From the NCBI RefSeq assembly GCF_037975215.1, contig NZ_CP150239.1:2766001-2830000 (forward strand): DNA of 64,000 nucleotides, written 5' to 3'. The notes below the pieces were generated by a model that made no database searches, had not been told where the DNA came from, and saw nothing but the letters and a program-made list of their open reading frames with translations. The stretch's first letter is position 1. Every line of letters starts with the position of its first letter. The stretch is from Solibacillus sp. FSL R5-0449 (lineage in GTDB: Bacteria; Bacillota; Bacilli; Bacillales_A; Planococcaceae). The translations under genes and the position numbers were made by a program. Positions 1-7,835 of this stretch are shown in pieces.

Positions 1-721
1 AATTCTGCGAAACCTCGACTAATTGCTTTGCCTTTGGTAGCTGGGGACTTTTCATCCCTTCTACCTGGCGGTATAAGAATAGTAGCTCTTCGGGTGCTTT
101 CCCTTTGATATCCGATGGTAGTGGTGTCATTTCGAGCACCGCATACGCCATTTTCCCGAAGCTTTTAAATACTTGTGTAAACTCCGGGAAGAAGCGATCT
201 AACCAACGAATCAAGCGATTTTGTAGGGCATTTAAATCTTCTTGGATTTTCGTTCGTAATGTCGCACCATTTCGTAACTCGGCTTCGATTCCTTCGAGAA
301 ATCGAGGATAGCTGAAGCGACCGTCGCGCATAAGGCGAGCGATGACAAGTGCGTCTTTTTGGTCATTCTTCGTTTGAAGGTTGTCATCCAACTCCTTGGA
401 ACGATTGACGTGCATCGGGTTGACCATTACGAATGGAATTCCGTAGCTTGTCAGAAAGGCCGCCAAGTTCATCCAGTAGTGTCCTGTTGGCTCAAAACCA
501 ACTAGAATTTCCTGTTTTTCATGGGTATCTTTTAACGTAAGCAGTCGCTCATAAAAGCTTTCAAATCCAATGCGTGACTGCGCAATAGGAAATGATTTTT
601 GGAGCACTCGGCCTCGATCATCAATAGCACAGGCAAAATGTTTGTGCTTCGCAATGTCAATGCCGATTACGAGTGTATTTTCAGAAACTTGATTAATTTT
701 ATGGTTCGTATTAGAATTCAT
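1..721 (-). CDS. IS110-family transposase, N-terminal part only (partial)
   Basis: Encodes residues 1 to about 240 of the same 425-residue transposase seen whole at 27023-28300. The visible half has the DEDD/RuvC-like nuclease domain: D22 in GIDIAK, E77 in FEPTGHYW, and D120/D123 in KNDQKDALVIARL. IS110 transposases use this domain with a C-terminal serine domain to cut and join DNA. The reading frame is intact to the window edge, so this copy may be functional. The start is the ATG matching that of copy 2. Confidence 0.93.
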   Translation of the reverse strand, partial: MNSNTNHKINQVSENTLVIGIDIAKHKHFACAIDDRGRVLQKSFPIAQSRIGFESFYERLLTLKDTHEKQEILVGFEPTGHYWMNLAAFLTSYGIPFVMVNPMHVNRSKELDDNLQTKNDQKDALVIARLMRDGRFSYPRFLEGIEAELRNGATLRTKIQEDLNALQNRLIRWLDRFFPEFTQVFKSFGKMAYAVLEMTPLPSDIKGKAPEELLFLYRQVEGMKSPQLPKAKQLVEVSQN

Positions 722-836
722 TAAGATAGTCCTCTCGTAGATGAATGAGTCAATTTAGTCGTTGATACTCAAGCATCATACAGGAGGGCTTTTTTGTTTT
801 CAAGTCCCTGAAAATCCTTCTAACAGGAATGCTCCT
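1..836 (-). mobile_element. IS110/IS1111-type insertion sequence, copy 1 (cut by window start)
   Basis: Bases 1-836 are identical, as far as I can read, to 27580-28415, and the two copies diverge right after a shared CTCCT. This fixes the 5' (transposase-upstream) end of the element at about 836. The 3' end, with the noncoding RNA region, lies outside the window. The flank beyond the end (CATCTATAC) differs from that of copy 2, so these are independent insertions and not one duplicated block. Confidence 0.9.
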
Positions 837-877
837 CATCTATACTTTCATCCCAACAACTTAAATCCGTATAATTT

Positions 878-1299
878 TTATTCCAGATGCAAAAATTCAC
901 TATTGGGATCTGATGTAGAAAATCCTTGTATCGTAATATCGTATTTATTGCGAGCTAAATAGCTATATACCACCTGTGGTTCATTCTCAAATACGACCCC
1001 TATAAGATACGGATTCGATGATTCATAGCCTGCTTCACGATGAGGCACAATTTGAAATTCCCACGTTTCATCAGGATATTTATTCTCCAAGTGCAACTGG
1101 ATATAACTCATTTTCTTTTCAATCTGCATATCGATCCAAAATGGACGCACGAAATAAATGACGCTAAATGACACGATAAGAAAAAGAGCCAACCACTGAA
1201 TATTTTTCCTTCGCTTCCCCTTGAAAAAAAAGAAATGAAAAAAGCAAGAACTACAATGCTACTAGCTATCAATATTTGAATGATTTCTATTGGATGCAA
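878..1299 (-). pseudogene. Small membrane protein, frameshifted paralogue of the gene at 29131-29553
   Basis: From a TTG start at 1299 (after GGGGAGATTCC) the frame reads LHPIEIIQILIASS, like its paralogue, then leaves frame in a run of eight A (plus strand 1224-1231). The second frame resumes the paralogue's sequence: YFVRPFWIDMQIEKKMSYIQ through GYESSNPYLIGV to FLHLE and a stop. The span is 422 bases against 423 in the intact paralogue, so a single-base loss explains the break. An intact product would have one or two N-terminal membrane segments and a soluble C-terminal domain of about 90 residues. Function unknown. It lies 42 bases from the IS end. Confidence 0.75.
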
Positions 1300-1543
1300 G
1301 GAATCTCCCCCTTTTTTTCAAATCAGTGAGTTCGTTTAAAAGGATGTACAATATGAAGGATTTAATAATTTCTATTACGTGGCTAAATAAAAATAAAGAA
1401 AATTTTATATAAAAAACAATTTTCACCAATATGGCGGAAATCCTAATACACACTATTTTACCTTTTTTTAGTAAATAAAGAAGTCTTATGATAATATTTG
1501 TGTAGCATAAATTTTAAGGATATAAAAGAATGAGGTTGAGAAT

Positions 1544-1750
1544 ATGGATAGTAGTCAGAAGTTAGGCATACTCGTAGCTATTTTAGGCGGTTTGTCTCTT
1601 ATGTTTTTAGGTGTACTTTACAATATTGGGGTAAGTGGTTTAATTATGGGGATTTTTACCATCACTATGTTTATAGTCTTGTCTACATTAGTTAGTAAAA
1701 TGATTGTGCAATTAAAGGAGAAGAAGATTACTCGGGAAGAAAAATTCTAA
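1544..1750 (+). CDS. Small two-segment membrane protein, 68 aa
   Basis: Family not recognised. The protein is almost entirely two hydrophobic segments (about residues 8-28 and 30-50) followed by a charged tail (KEKKITREEKF). A GAGG motif sits about 8 bases before the ATG. It is a single-gene unit closed by the strong bidirectional hairpin at 1772-1811. Confidence 0.6.
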   Translation: MDSSQKLGILVAILGGLSLMFLGVLYNIGVSGLIMGIFTITMFIVLSTLVSKMIVQLKEKKITREEKF

Positions 1751-1771
1751 ATTCCCTTATTCAGCTACAAA

Positions 1772-1811
1772 AAAACCGGTAAACACTGTTACTACAGCAT
1801 TTACCGGTTTT
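1772..1811. terminator. Bidirectional intrinsic terminator
   Basis: Perfect 12-bp inverted repeat AAAACCGGTAAA / TTTACCGGTTTT with a 16-base loop and T-runs on both strands. It sits between the convergent small genes at 1544-1750 and 1841-2143. Confidence 0.85.
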
Positions 1812-1840
1812 TATTTTCTCTGTAAATATTTTTTATAACC

Positions 1841-2143
1841 TCAAATATTTAAATAGCTAAAAATGAACGGTAACGAAAGTAAAATTGCTGAAAGAGTTAT
1901 AAGGGTTAATGAGATACCTATTGATAACTTTTCTTTCCGTTTCCGCTCATCCCATCCATTAAATTGATATTTGTTTCGATACAATACATACATAAATATA
2001 AAAATTGCAATCAAACTGATCCAACTATACTTTTCAGCACCAATATCTATATATGTATAGATATTCTTAAAAACAGCCCCTACGATTATCATCGGAACTA
2101 CAAAAATGAAGAAAATTCTAAAAAGTTTTAATAAGAATCCCAT
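1841..2143 (-). CDS. Hypothetical three-segment membrane protein, 100 aa
   Basis: Family not recognised. Three hydrophobic segments (about residues 5-25, 39-55 and 73-95) are separated by a short basic loop (NGWDERKRKEKLS), which suggests an integral membrane protein with a cytoplasmic charged loop. AGGTGAGG lies 3-4 bases before the ATG and decides the start. It ends in the shared terminator at 1772-1811. Confidence 0.6.
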   Translation of the reverse strand: MGFLLKLFRIFFIFVVPMIIVGAVFKNIYTYIDIGAEKYSWISLIAIFIFMYVLYRNKYQFNGWDERKRKEKLSIGISLTLITLSAILLSLPFIFSYLNI

Positions 2144-2199
2144 TTACCTCACCTGTTTTTTAGTTAATATTACCATAAATAAATGAACCCTAACATTTA

Positions 2200-2243
2200 A
2201 AAAAGACACGAAAGTTGGTGTTTACACAGCATTCATGTCTTTT
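2200..2243 (-). terminator. Intrinsic terminator of the Spo0E-like gene
   Basis: Minus-strand stem AAAAGACATGAA ... TTCGTGTCTTTTTT with a following T-run, about 45 bases downstream of the stop at 2286. Confidence 0.7.
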
Positions 2244-2285
2244 AATTTAATTATGAACACCTGCTATTAAGTAAGGTAACAACTG

Positions 2286-2465
2286 CTAGGCACTAACTTC
2301 ATTGCTGAAAATTACAGTGTATTCATTCAGTAACTTATCTAATTTTTGACTTAAACTAACAGTCGTAGGATGGTTTAAACCATTTTCCATACCAGACTTA
2401 ATCATAGCATTTCTAAGGACCTCTACATTTTTACGGATATTTACTTTTTCAAATATATTATTCAT
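2286..2465 (-). CDS. Spo0E-like aspartyl-phosphate phosphatase, 59 aa
   Basis: The translation ends with the Spo0E family signature: a G/H-P stretch (ENGLNHPTTV) then LSQKLDKLLNEYT, close to the family's SQxLDxLIxxY core. Known members are helical-hairpin phosphatases that dephosphorylate Spo0A~P and restrain entry into sporulation. The length fits the family. The start is an ATG preceded by GAGGAGAG. A second member lies at 16282-16446. Function is inferred from the motif alone; a related phosphorelay target is possible. Confidence 0.8.
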   Translation of the reverse strand: MNNIFEKVNIRKNVEVLRNAMIKSGMENGLNHPTTVSLSQKLDKLLNEYTVIFSNEVSA

Positions 2466-2798
2466 TGGGAATCTCTCCTCATTATTATTAATTTTTTATA
2501 TCAACCAAATACAATAATTTACAAAGTGCTTATATTATGTAAATACACAATAAAACGAACTATTAAACCTATCTAAACCAAAAATATGGAAAAAATTTTA
2601 ATTTGTAGTTTAGAAGCACAATAAAAATACGTAAATATTCTCAAATTAATGATTTACGCATTTTTATTGGAATTCTATTTATCCATTTTTTATGTATATC
2701 CTGAAACTTTATGGAAAGCGCGATGGTAGGTTTCTGAAAAAGAATCTGAATATAAGAGGATTTTTCGATGGATTATTAAAGCAATGACTCCTATCCGT
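2466..2798. other. Gene-free stretch with a possible short coding remnant
   Basis: Mostly A+T-rich DNA holding the promoter side of the Spo0E gene. On the plus strand 2692-2787 reads as an open frame (MYILKLYGKRDGRF... ending DGLLKQ). It looks protein-like but has no ribosome-binding site, so I regard it as a decayed fragment at best. Confidence 0.35.
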
Positions 2799-3026
2799 TT
2801 AATTTTTTATGTCCTTCTTAGACTTTAAATTTAGTACTAACTCGTATCCAAAGGCTACTAAAATTCCAGACCAAAAAATTATTCCTGAAGTCAGGGGCTC
2901 ACTTTCCGATATTAAACCACAAATATAATTGATAAAAAGCAGCAACATATAAGTATAAAAGCCAAGCATGGCCCCACTTCCCCAATTACTTTGCTCAAAT
3001 TTAGACATCTTTTTGAAGAATTTCAT
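2799..3026 (-). CDS. Hypothetical two-segment membrane protein, 75 aa
   Basis: Family not recognised. A basic N-terminus (MKFFKKMSKFEQ) is followed by two hydrophobic segments (about residues 17-38 and 46-65) and a lysine-rich C-terminus, suggesting both ends are cytoplasmic. GGAGGGGAACC lies just before the ATG. Monocistronic. Confidence 0.6.
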   Translation of the reverse strand: MKFFKKMSKFEQSNWGSGAMLGFYTYMLLLFINYICGLISESEPLTSGIIFWSGILVAFGYELVLNLKSKKDIKN

Positions 3027-3311
3027 GGTTCCCCTCCACTCTGTAGTCTTTCAGCTCTCATAAATGGGCTTTAGCCATCCTACAACACTTAAATATAATA
3101 CAATAACTTTATCGCAATAAACTAGGATAACTTGCCATAAATTACAGTTATGGAAAAATTGCATCAAAAGCTGTAGATCGAAAGCTTTTTAATTGTTACT
3201 TAAGATGGAATTAAAGGGATATGGGTGCTGGCTGAAATTTCTTTTCAATGTCTCTCTGTGGTCTTTTAATACAGGTGGATAAAAAATGTAGGGAATGAAT
3301 TTAGGTTTTCA

Positions 3312-3345
3312 CTTATTCAACAAACGGGCCATATTGTTGAATAAG
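3312..3345. repeat. Family A palindromic repeat, perfect copy
   Basis: CTTATTCAACAA / TTGTTGAATAAG form 12-bp perfect arms around a GGGCCAT-containing centre. It is the cleanest of about ten related copies, all intergenic. Confidence 0.85.
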
Positions 3346-3393
3346 ATTTTTTTAGGGAGAGTGTTATAAAAGAATACCTTCATGTTCAAAAGA

Positions 3394-3431
3394 AAAGGCA
3401 CGAATGTTGATACAACAACAATCGTGTCTTT
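3394..3431 (-). terminator. Intrinsic terminator of the YjcQ-like operon
   Basis: On the minus strand AAAGACACGATTGTTG pairs imperfectly with CAACATTCGTGCCTTTT, and the second arm ends in Ts. It lies 28 bases past the stop at 3459. Confidence 0.7.
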
Positions 3432-3458
3432 CGGAAACGTTAAGTTTTTTATGTATGC

Positions 3459-3731
3459 TTAATTCAATTGTTCGGCTAAAAAATTCTCTCCTAAAGGTGT
3501 TAATTTGGCTTTGCTTAGATCAACAGAGTGTACTCTTTCGTCATAATATTCATCATTGCCAAACCAGTAGATAGTAATATTTGTAATGTACTTTAAATCA
3601 TCTAAGTATTCAATAAATTCTGCCCACATATCTAAACTTAAATTGTATGATGTATAAACAGGTGTTGTACCATTCTTGATTTCTTTTAAAATACTAAGTA
3701 TTATTTCTTTGTTTTCCAAATTAAATACCAC
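3459..3731 (-). CDS. YjcQ-like winged-helix protein, 90 aa
   Basis: The pattern (ENKEIILSILKEI, then a helical segment DMWAEFIEYLDDLKYIT, and LTPLGENFLAEQ at the end) is what I associate with the YjcQ family of small winged-helix proteins, common in phages and mobile regions; assignment is from memory. GGAGGTGG precedes the ATG. It follows the 49-aa gene at 3749-3898 by 17 bases on the same strand, so the two probably form an operon. No substrate or operator can be inferred. Confidence 0.5.
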   Translation of the reverse strand: MVFNLENKEIILSILKEIKNGTTPVYTSYNLSLDMWAEFIEYLDDLKYITNITIYWFGNDEYYDERVHSVDLSKAKLTPLGENFLAEQLN

Positions 3732-3748
3732 CTCCGCTATCTAACTCA

Positions 3749-3898
3749 TCAAATGTTCTTTATTAAACGAATAATCATTTTAGGAATAAACATTAAAATG
3801 TTCCAAGCCACTTCAAATAAGATTGAACTCGTAAGATCCCCTAGCAACTCTTTAAAAAGGCCGTCATGCCTCTCCTTCTTTGTTTTTTTATTTTTCAT
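3749..3898 (-). CDS. Small amphipathic or membrane-associated protein, 49 aa
   Basis: Translates as a basic N-terminus (MKNKKTKKERHDG), a helical segment (LFKELLGDLTSSILFEVAW) and a hydrophobic, basic tail (NILMFIPKMIIRLIKNI). GGAG stands 8 bases before the ATG, and the stop is 17 bases before the next gene's start. Composition suggests a peripheral membrane or single-span peptide. Family not named with certainty. Confidence 0.55.
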   Translation of the reverse strand: MKNKKTKKERHDGLFKELLGDLTSSILFEVAWNILMFIPKMIIRLIKNI

Positions 3899-4271
3899 TT
3901 TCTGACTCCAACTAACTCAAGATTTATTTGAATTATAATCCATTTTTATTTTTAAAACCAATTGATGAAAGTAATATAATCAAAACCGTCGTTTGGTAAC
4001 AATAATAAGGTGTCACCCCTTATTCCACAATCTGGGCGCGATTGTTGAGCAAAACAATTAGAAAATGAACAAACCTTCTTTCTAATAGATATTTCTTTTT
4101 TGAAAGAAGGTTTGTGAGGCATTTTTAATTGAACTTTATTACAAAGCAACATTCGGTGTGCTTTTTCATTTGCCTTAAAGTTTTTCCCCCGTCGTTCGAG
4201 ATAAGTGAAAATAAAACTTCTGCTTAATCGGTTTTTGGGAAATTTTATCCCTATTTCTCATTTCAATAAAG
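3899..4271. other. Gene-free stretch with repeats and a 14-bp hairpin
   Basis: Holds a family C element (3981-4000), a degenerate family A copy (4020-4054) and a hairpin ACAAACCTTCTTTC / GAAAGAAGGTTTGT (4069-4115) that may end the gene at 4272-4655. An open frame crossing these repeats on the minus strand is not credible as a gene. Confidence 0.6.
4020..4054. repeat. Family A palindromic repeat, degenerate
   Basis: CTTATTCCACAATCTGGGCG then CGATTGTTGAGCAA keeps the family outline (ATTCCACAAT...GGGC...ATTGTTGA) with mismatches in the outer arms. Confidence 0.7.
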
Positions 4272-4655
4272 CTATTTGTTATTTTTAGGGAAAAATTTAA
4301 TACAGCAATTTTCATTTTCATTTAAGAATCTTAAATCTTCAATCGTTATTTGTTGTGGGTTAATTCGATGTATATTCCTAGAAGGCACTTTTTCACTGTG
4401 CCATATTGACCAAAATTCTACTCGGTTTTGTTCTTCAACATTGTCCTTAATATAGTCAACAAGTTGGTTTAAAAACGTTTCATTTTTATTACCTCTAACT
4501 TTGTAGATATTAGGCTTTTGAATTTGCCCTCCTGCCGCGATAGGAGGATTTTGTCTGCAAGGAAGAACTTCGAACTGTTCTCCAAAATGGTTTTCTTCTA
4601 AAGCTATAACAGTCGGTAAGGGTTTTTTTGAAGCAAAATAACGATAAAGGCTCAT
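4272..4655 (-). CDS. Hypothetical soluble protein, 127 aa
   Basis: Not recognised. A soluble mixed alpha/beta-looking sequence without signal peptide or membrane segment, with the motifs YFASKKPLPTVIAL near the N-terminus and EFWSIWHSEKVPSRNIHRIN in the middle. AGAAAGAGGT precedes the ATG by about 6 bases. Monocistronic, flanked by family A repeats on both sides. Confidence 0.55.
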   Translation of the reverse strand: MSLYRYFASKKPLPTVIALEENHFGEQFEVLPCRQNPPIAAGGQIQKPNIYKVRGNKNETFLNQLVDYIKDNVEEQNRVEFWSIWHSEKVPSRNIHRINPQQITIEDLRFLNENENCCIKFFPKNNK

Positions 4656-4725
4656 TATATACCTCTTTCTACATAATTTTTATTGTTTTAAATGATATAC
4701 CAAATAATTTCACTTTGCATAAAAA

Positions 4726-4802
4726 CTTATTCCGCAATATGGCCCTAAAACGGAAAGACGCGATCTTCTTATTGAAGAATCGCGCCCAGATTATTGAATA
4801 AG
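4726..4802. repeat. Family A repeat with inserted inner hairpin
   Basis: The outer family A arms (CTTATTCCGCAATATGGCCC ... ATTATTGAATAAG) enclose a second hairpin GCGATTCTTC-type stem (CGCGATCTTC TTATT GAAGAATCGCG). The same compound form recurs at 5648-5723, and its inner hairpin alone at 7661-7708. Confidence 0.85.
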
Positions 4803-4878
4803 TAAATCCTAGTTGAACGTCATGTTAATAAGAACTTTACTCCATGTGAGATAGTTCATAGAAAACTTTACTAATAAA

Positions 4879-4925
4879 AACTGCCCTTCAATTATTAGAC
4901 ATAATCTAGCAATTGAAGGGCAGTT
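4879..4925 (-). terminator. Intrinsic terminator
   Basis: Perfect 15-bp stem AACTGCCCTTCAATT / AATTGAAGGGCAGTT followed on the minus strand by TTTTTATT; ends the gene at 4938-5495. Confidence 0.85.
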
Positions 4926-4937
4926 CGTATAAGGACT

Positions 4938-5495
4938 TTATTTTTTTTCCTGTTCAATAAATTCCACGTTATATTGTTTAGCTACCCTATAAATTTCACT
5001 TTTATCTTCTTGCAAGAACTGATCGTTTAAAGGAATTCGAATAGAATCTCCTCCAACTGAAGTAAAAATATATTCTTCATGCGTACCTATATCATCGACA
5101 TAATATTCGAGAACTACTTCTTGCATTTCAGACCATTGAAATTTTTTTTCGTCGAATAATTTATTTGAGACCACTTCTTCTTTTCCTATATATGTATAAC
5201 TTAAAATCGATAAATAGAAAACAAAGAGTCCCCCTGCAATAATAACACTTGATAGGCTAAAAGTGAGTTTGTTCTGTTTAATTACCGGAATCATTAATCC
5301 GATAAATAAAATAAAACATGCAGCCATTACTAGTCTAAAATTGATTTCTTCCGGATAGAGTATGATTGCCAATCTATCAAATACAAATGTTTGAACATAG
5401 AACACAGGAAATATTGCTCCTAAAACAGGTATGCTGATAAGAGCTACTATGGCGAGCACTAAAAAGATTAGACGAGGCGAGTATTGAGTTCGCAT
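4938..5495 (-). CDS. Hypothetical membrane protein, 185 aa
   Basis: Four hydrophobic segments lie in the first 115 residues (about 9-32, 37-47, 52-70 and 81-104). A polar C-terminal domain of about 75 residues reads like a PH-fold strand pattern (FQWSEMQEVVLEYYVDD..., YIFTSVGGDSIRIPL). The layout, membrane anchor plus cytosolic sensing-like domain, is common in uncharacterised Bacillales proteins. The start is an ATG with GGGGGAATTAAA before it. Monocistronic with its own terminator. Confidence 0.55.
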   Translation of the reverse strand: MRTQYSPRLIFLVLAIVALISIPVLGAIFPVFYVQTFVFDRLAIILYPEEINFRLVMAACFILFIGLMIPVIKQNKLTFSLSSVIIAGGLFVFYLSILSYTYIGKEEVVSNKLFDEKKFQWSEMQEVVLEYYVDDIGTHEEYIFTSVGGDSIRIPLNDQFLQEDKSEIYRVAKQYNVEFIEQEKK

Positions 5496-5829
5496 TTTAA
5501 TTCCCCCTTTGAATTAAATAAGAATAGGTATTGTCCCTAACTAGTTATACGGATAAGGTAACACAAAGTTTCAATTTTCTGAATTAATTAACAAAATTTT
5601 CTAAACTTATCTTTTTTACCAAAAAGTTAATCCTCCTTTAATAAAAATTTTATTCCACAATATGGCCCTATAACGGAAAAACGCGATCTTCTTATTGAAG
5701 AATCGCGCCCGATTGTTGAATAACGTTCAGCAAAATATGTTATATCGGAAAAGAAGATTTTGTTTTATATTGAGGAAGAAAAATAATTATAAAATTACCA
5801 CCACTTTTCTCCGTGCTCATTTTCATTGT
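5496..5829. other. Gene-free stretch holding a compound family A repeat
   Basis: Contains the promoter side of the gene ending at 5495 and the repeat at 5648-5723. I see no further gene. Confidence 0.55.
5648..5723. repeat. Family A repeat with inserted inner hairpin
   Basis: Nearly identical to the copy at 4726-4802: same outer arms, same CGCGATCTTC/GAAGAATCGCG inner stem, a few point differences. Confidence 0.85.
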
Positions 5830-6633
5830 TTAATTTTTGGTAGCAGAAATATCGCCACTATTAGTTTCTAATTGGATTAGTATAGCTCCTTTTCCTGTCT
5901 TAGCGTTGTTTTGATACTTATTAAATAAATTCACATCACCTGATGATGTATTCACTTCAAATTCAACGTCTGTCGGCTCCTTCTTTGATCTAATATTAAT
6001 GTCGCCACTACCCGTTTTAGCATTTATTGAATCTAGAATTTCGTTATTTGTTATTAAAACATCACCACTATCTGTTATAGTTTTAATTCTTCCTTGTAAA
6101 TTTTCTATGGTAACATCACCAGATACTGTTCTTAAATTTACATCCTCAGAATTGATCTTCTTAACATTTATATCGCCACTGTCAGTTGAAATTCCAATTG
6201 ATTCAGCTTTAAGACTTTGCCAAAATACATCAGACGAAGATCCATTTACATTCACATTGCTATACGTTTTTTCTGGAATATAAATTTTCAATTTTATAGT
6301 TGGAACATAAAGGTTAAAGTTAAACCACTTACTATTATCGGGCAGCAAGGATATAGCAAGTGTTTCTCCTTCGTCTTTCACTGAAAATTCATTCAATATG
6401 CTATCTACACCTTTACCAACTAATTCGACTCTAGCTTCATCGGAACTAGGTATGCTGATGAATTCCACATCTGTATTATCTACATCAATTTCTATGGAAG
6501 TAATATGCTCATTTTTGATTAACCTTTTTTCATCTATGGTAATTTTATTATTCATTAAACTATAAGTTACAACAATTCCTATTACGCCTATAATAATTAC
6601 AAGGACAGCAATTAAAGATAACTTTTTAATCAT
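5830..6633 (-). CDS. DUF4097 beta-repeat membrane-anchored protein, 267 aa
   Basis: An N-terminal hydrophobic anchor (IKKLSLIAVLVIIIGVIGIV) precedes a region of repeating short strands with SGD turns: STDSGDINV, TVSGDVTI, TDSGDVLI, TGSGDINI, TSSGDVNL and TNSGDISA. This is the beta-helix-like DUF4097/LiaG pattern, seen in cell-envelope stress operons. I chose the ATG at 6633, which overlaps the stop of the preceding gene (ATGATTAA) and has AAAGGTGG 8 bases upstream. It is the last gene of the padR-DUF1700-DUF4097 operon, so it is probably co-translated and PadR-controlled. Its biochemical role is not known to me. Confidence 0.8.
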   Translation of the reverse strand: MIKKLSLIAVLVIIIGVIGIVVTYSLMNNKITIDEKRLIKNEHITSIEIDVDNTDVEFISIPSSDEARVELVGKGVDSILNEFSVKDEGETLAISLLPDNSKWFNFNLYVPTIKLKIYIPEKTYSNVNVNGSSSDVFWQSLKAESIGISTDSGDINVKKINSEDVNLRTVSGDVTIENLQGRIKTITDSGDVLITNNEILDSINAKTGSGDINIRSKKEPTDVEFEVNTSSGDVNLFNKYQNNAKTGKGAILIQLETNSGDISATKN

Positions 6634-7187
6634 ATTGATTACCACCTTTCACTATTGACAAATTAAATTTTAAGTAACGAAGGAATCCCCTTTTTATGTT
6701 AACTGTTCCATAATAAATACCAACCGAGATGAATAAACCAACTCCACATAATATCATTGAAAAGAAAACATCAAACCATTCAAAAGTACCGGTATTCACA
6801 ATAGCGCTAGAAAATACTAATAACGGACTGACAATCCCGGCTAAACCAGTTACCCACCCTGCTAATAAAAGTGCAACAAGCCCAAGAAATGGACCGAGCA
6901 CAAGCAATAGATTGACAAAACTAAGACCAATTACTGCCCAAATTGCTTGGAATACATTTCTAGTGGATGAGGTTTCTTCTCCTTTTGTAATAAAATAATC
7001 TGCTAGTAATTCTTTAGATAGTTGTTTTGGTGACCCCAGTGATTTTACAATCTGACCTTCTGTCTTTCCTTCCATTACATCCATTGAAAAATATTCTTCA
7101 TAATCTTGCAATATTTCCTCTTTCTCATTTTTTTGGAAGACTTTGTAAATTTACACCTAAGACTAATAAAAATTTACTTTTATTCAT
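6626..7187 (-). pseudogene. DUF1700/HAAS-domain membrane protein with a one-base frameshift
   Basis: From the ATG at 7187 (overlapping the padR stop as ATGAATAA) the frame reads [20 protein letters not shown] and stops. One frame over, the typical HAAS sequence continues (NEKEEILQDYEEYF, GKTEGQIVKSLGSPKQL) with about three membrane segments to the end. The switch is at a run of seven T on the plus strand (7128-7134); six would restore one 186-residue frame. HAAS proteins are signalling or adaptor proteins typically encoded right after PadR regulators. A TTG at 7111 with GAGG upstream might still start a shortened product. Confidence 0.75.
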
Positions 7188-7503
7188 GAGAAATTCCCTC
7201 CTTAATTAATTGATTGACTCCTTTAGAGAATTCATTCCATTCCTCAACTAGTTGATATAGGTATGTACGACCTTTATCTGTGAGCTTATAATACTTTCTC
7301 GGTGGACCTTCAAGAGATTCCTGTAAATAGTTTGTAAAATACTCTTCTTTCGTTAACCTTCTTAATAATGGATAAACAGATCCTTCGGAGATTTCAATTT
7401 GGTTTGAAATCTCTTGAACGAGTTCATAACCATAACGATCCTTCTTATCCAGCAATACAAGCACACATAGTTCTAAAACACCCTTTTTAAACTGAACGTT
7501 CAA
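7180..7503 (-). CDS. PadR-family transcriptional regulator, 107 aa
   Basis: Has the PadR winged-helix layout: [38 protein letters not shown], then the wing [16 protein letters not shown] and a helical dimerisation tail. Length fits PadR-s1. The start is a TTG at 7503 with GAGGTG seven bases upstream. It heads an operon in which both downstream junctions overlap by 8 bases. PadR proteins usually repress their own operon until an envelope or drug signal appears; here the regulated product is presumably the DUF1700/DUF4097 pair. Confidence 0.88.
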   Translation of the reverse strand: MNVQFKKGVLELCVLVLLDKKDRYGYELVQEISNQIEISEGSVYPLLRRLTKEEYFTNYLQESLEGPPRKYYKLTDKGRTYLYQLVEEWNEFSKGVNQLIKEGISHE

Positions 7504-7835
7504 TGTTTTTCACCTCGTCTCTAATAAAATCAGCTACCTTATATTATATAGTTCCTAATTTCGATTAGCCTTGTTAGCTATAGCATAACACTATGTACTA
7601 TTCATTGCAAGGTACCTAATTACATTTGCTAATATTATTTTTCATTCAAGCTCTCGCTAATTGGAAAACGCGATCTTCTTATTGAAGAATCGCGCCGGAT
7701 TGTTGAATTTCATTTTTCAATTAAAGCATCTGTGGTGAAATTAATTCGTATAAAAAGTAACTTTTACAATTGGAATGGACCGTAACAAGACGATCCATTT
7801 TATATTAATGAATTTGTATAGAATAAATACATCAA
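7504..7835. other. Gene-free stretch with a family A inner hairpin
   Basis: Contains the padR promoter side and the repeat at 7661-7708; nothing else identifiable. Confidence 0.5.
7661..7708. repeat. Family A repeat, left arm missing
   Basis: GGAAAACGCGATCTTCTTAT through GAAGAATCGCGCC and GATTGTTGAA: the inner hairpin plus the right half of the compound repeat. Confidence 0.75.

Larger units (their letters stand above)
3027..3458. other. Gene-free stretch with one palindromic repeat and a terminator
   Basis: Contains the perfect family A palindrome at 3312-3345 and, at its end, the terminator of the gene at 3459-3731. I see no other coding sequence. Confidence 0.6.

Noticed and set aside
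3952-4152. A 66-codon open frame on the minus strand
   Set aside because: It is made of family A and family C repeat sequence and a hairpin; no ribosome site.
5999-6283. A 94-codon plus-strand frame inside the DUF4097 gene
   Set aside because: Antisense shadow of the repeated SGD-coding sequence, no start signal.
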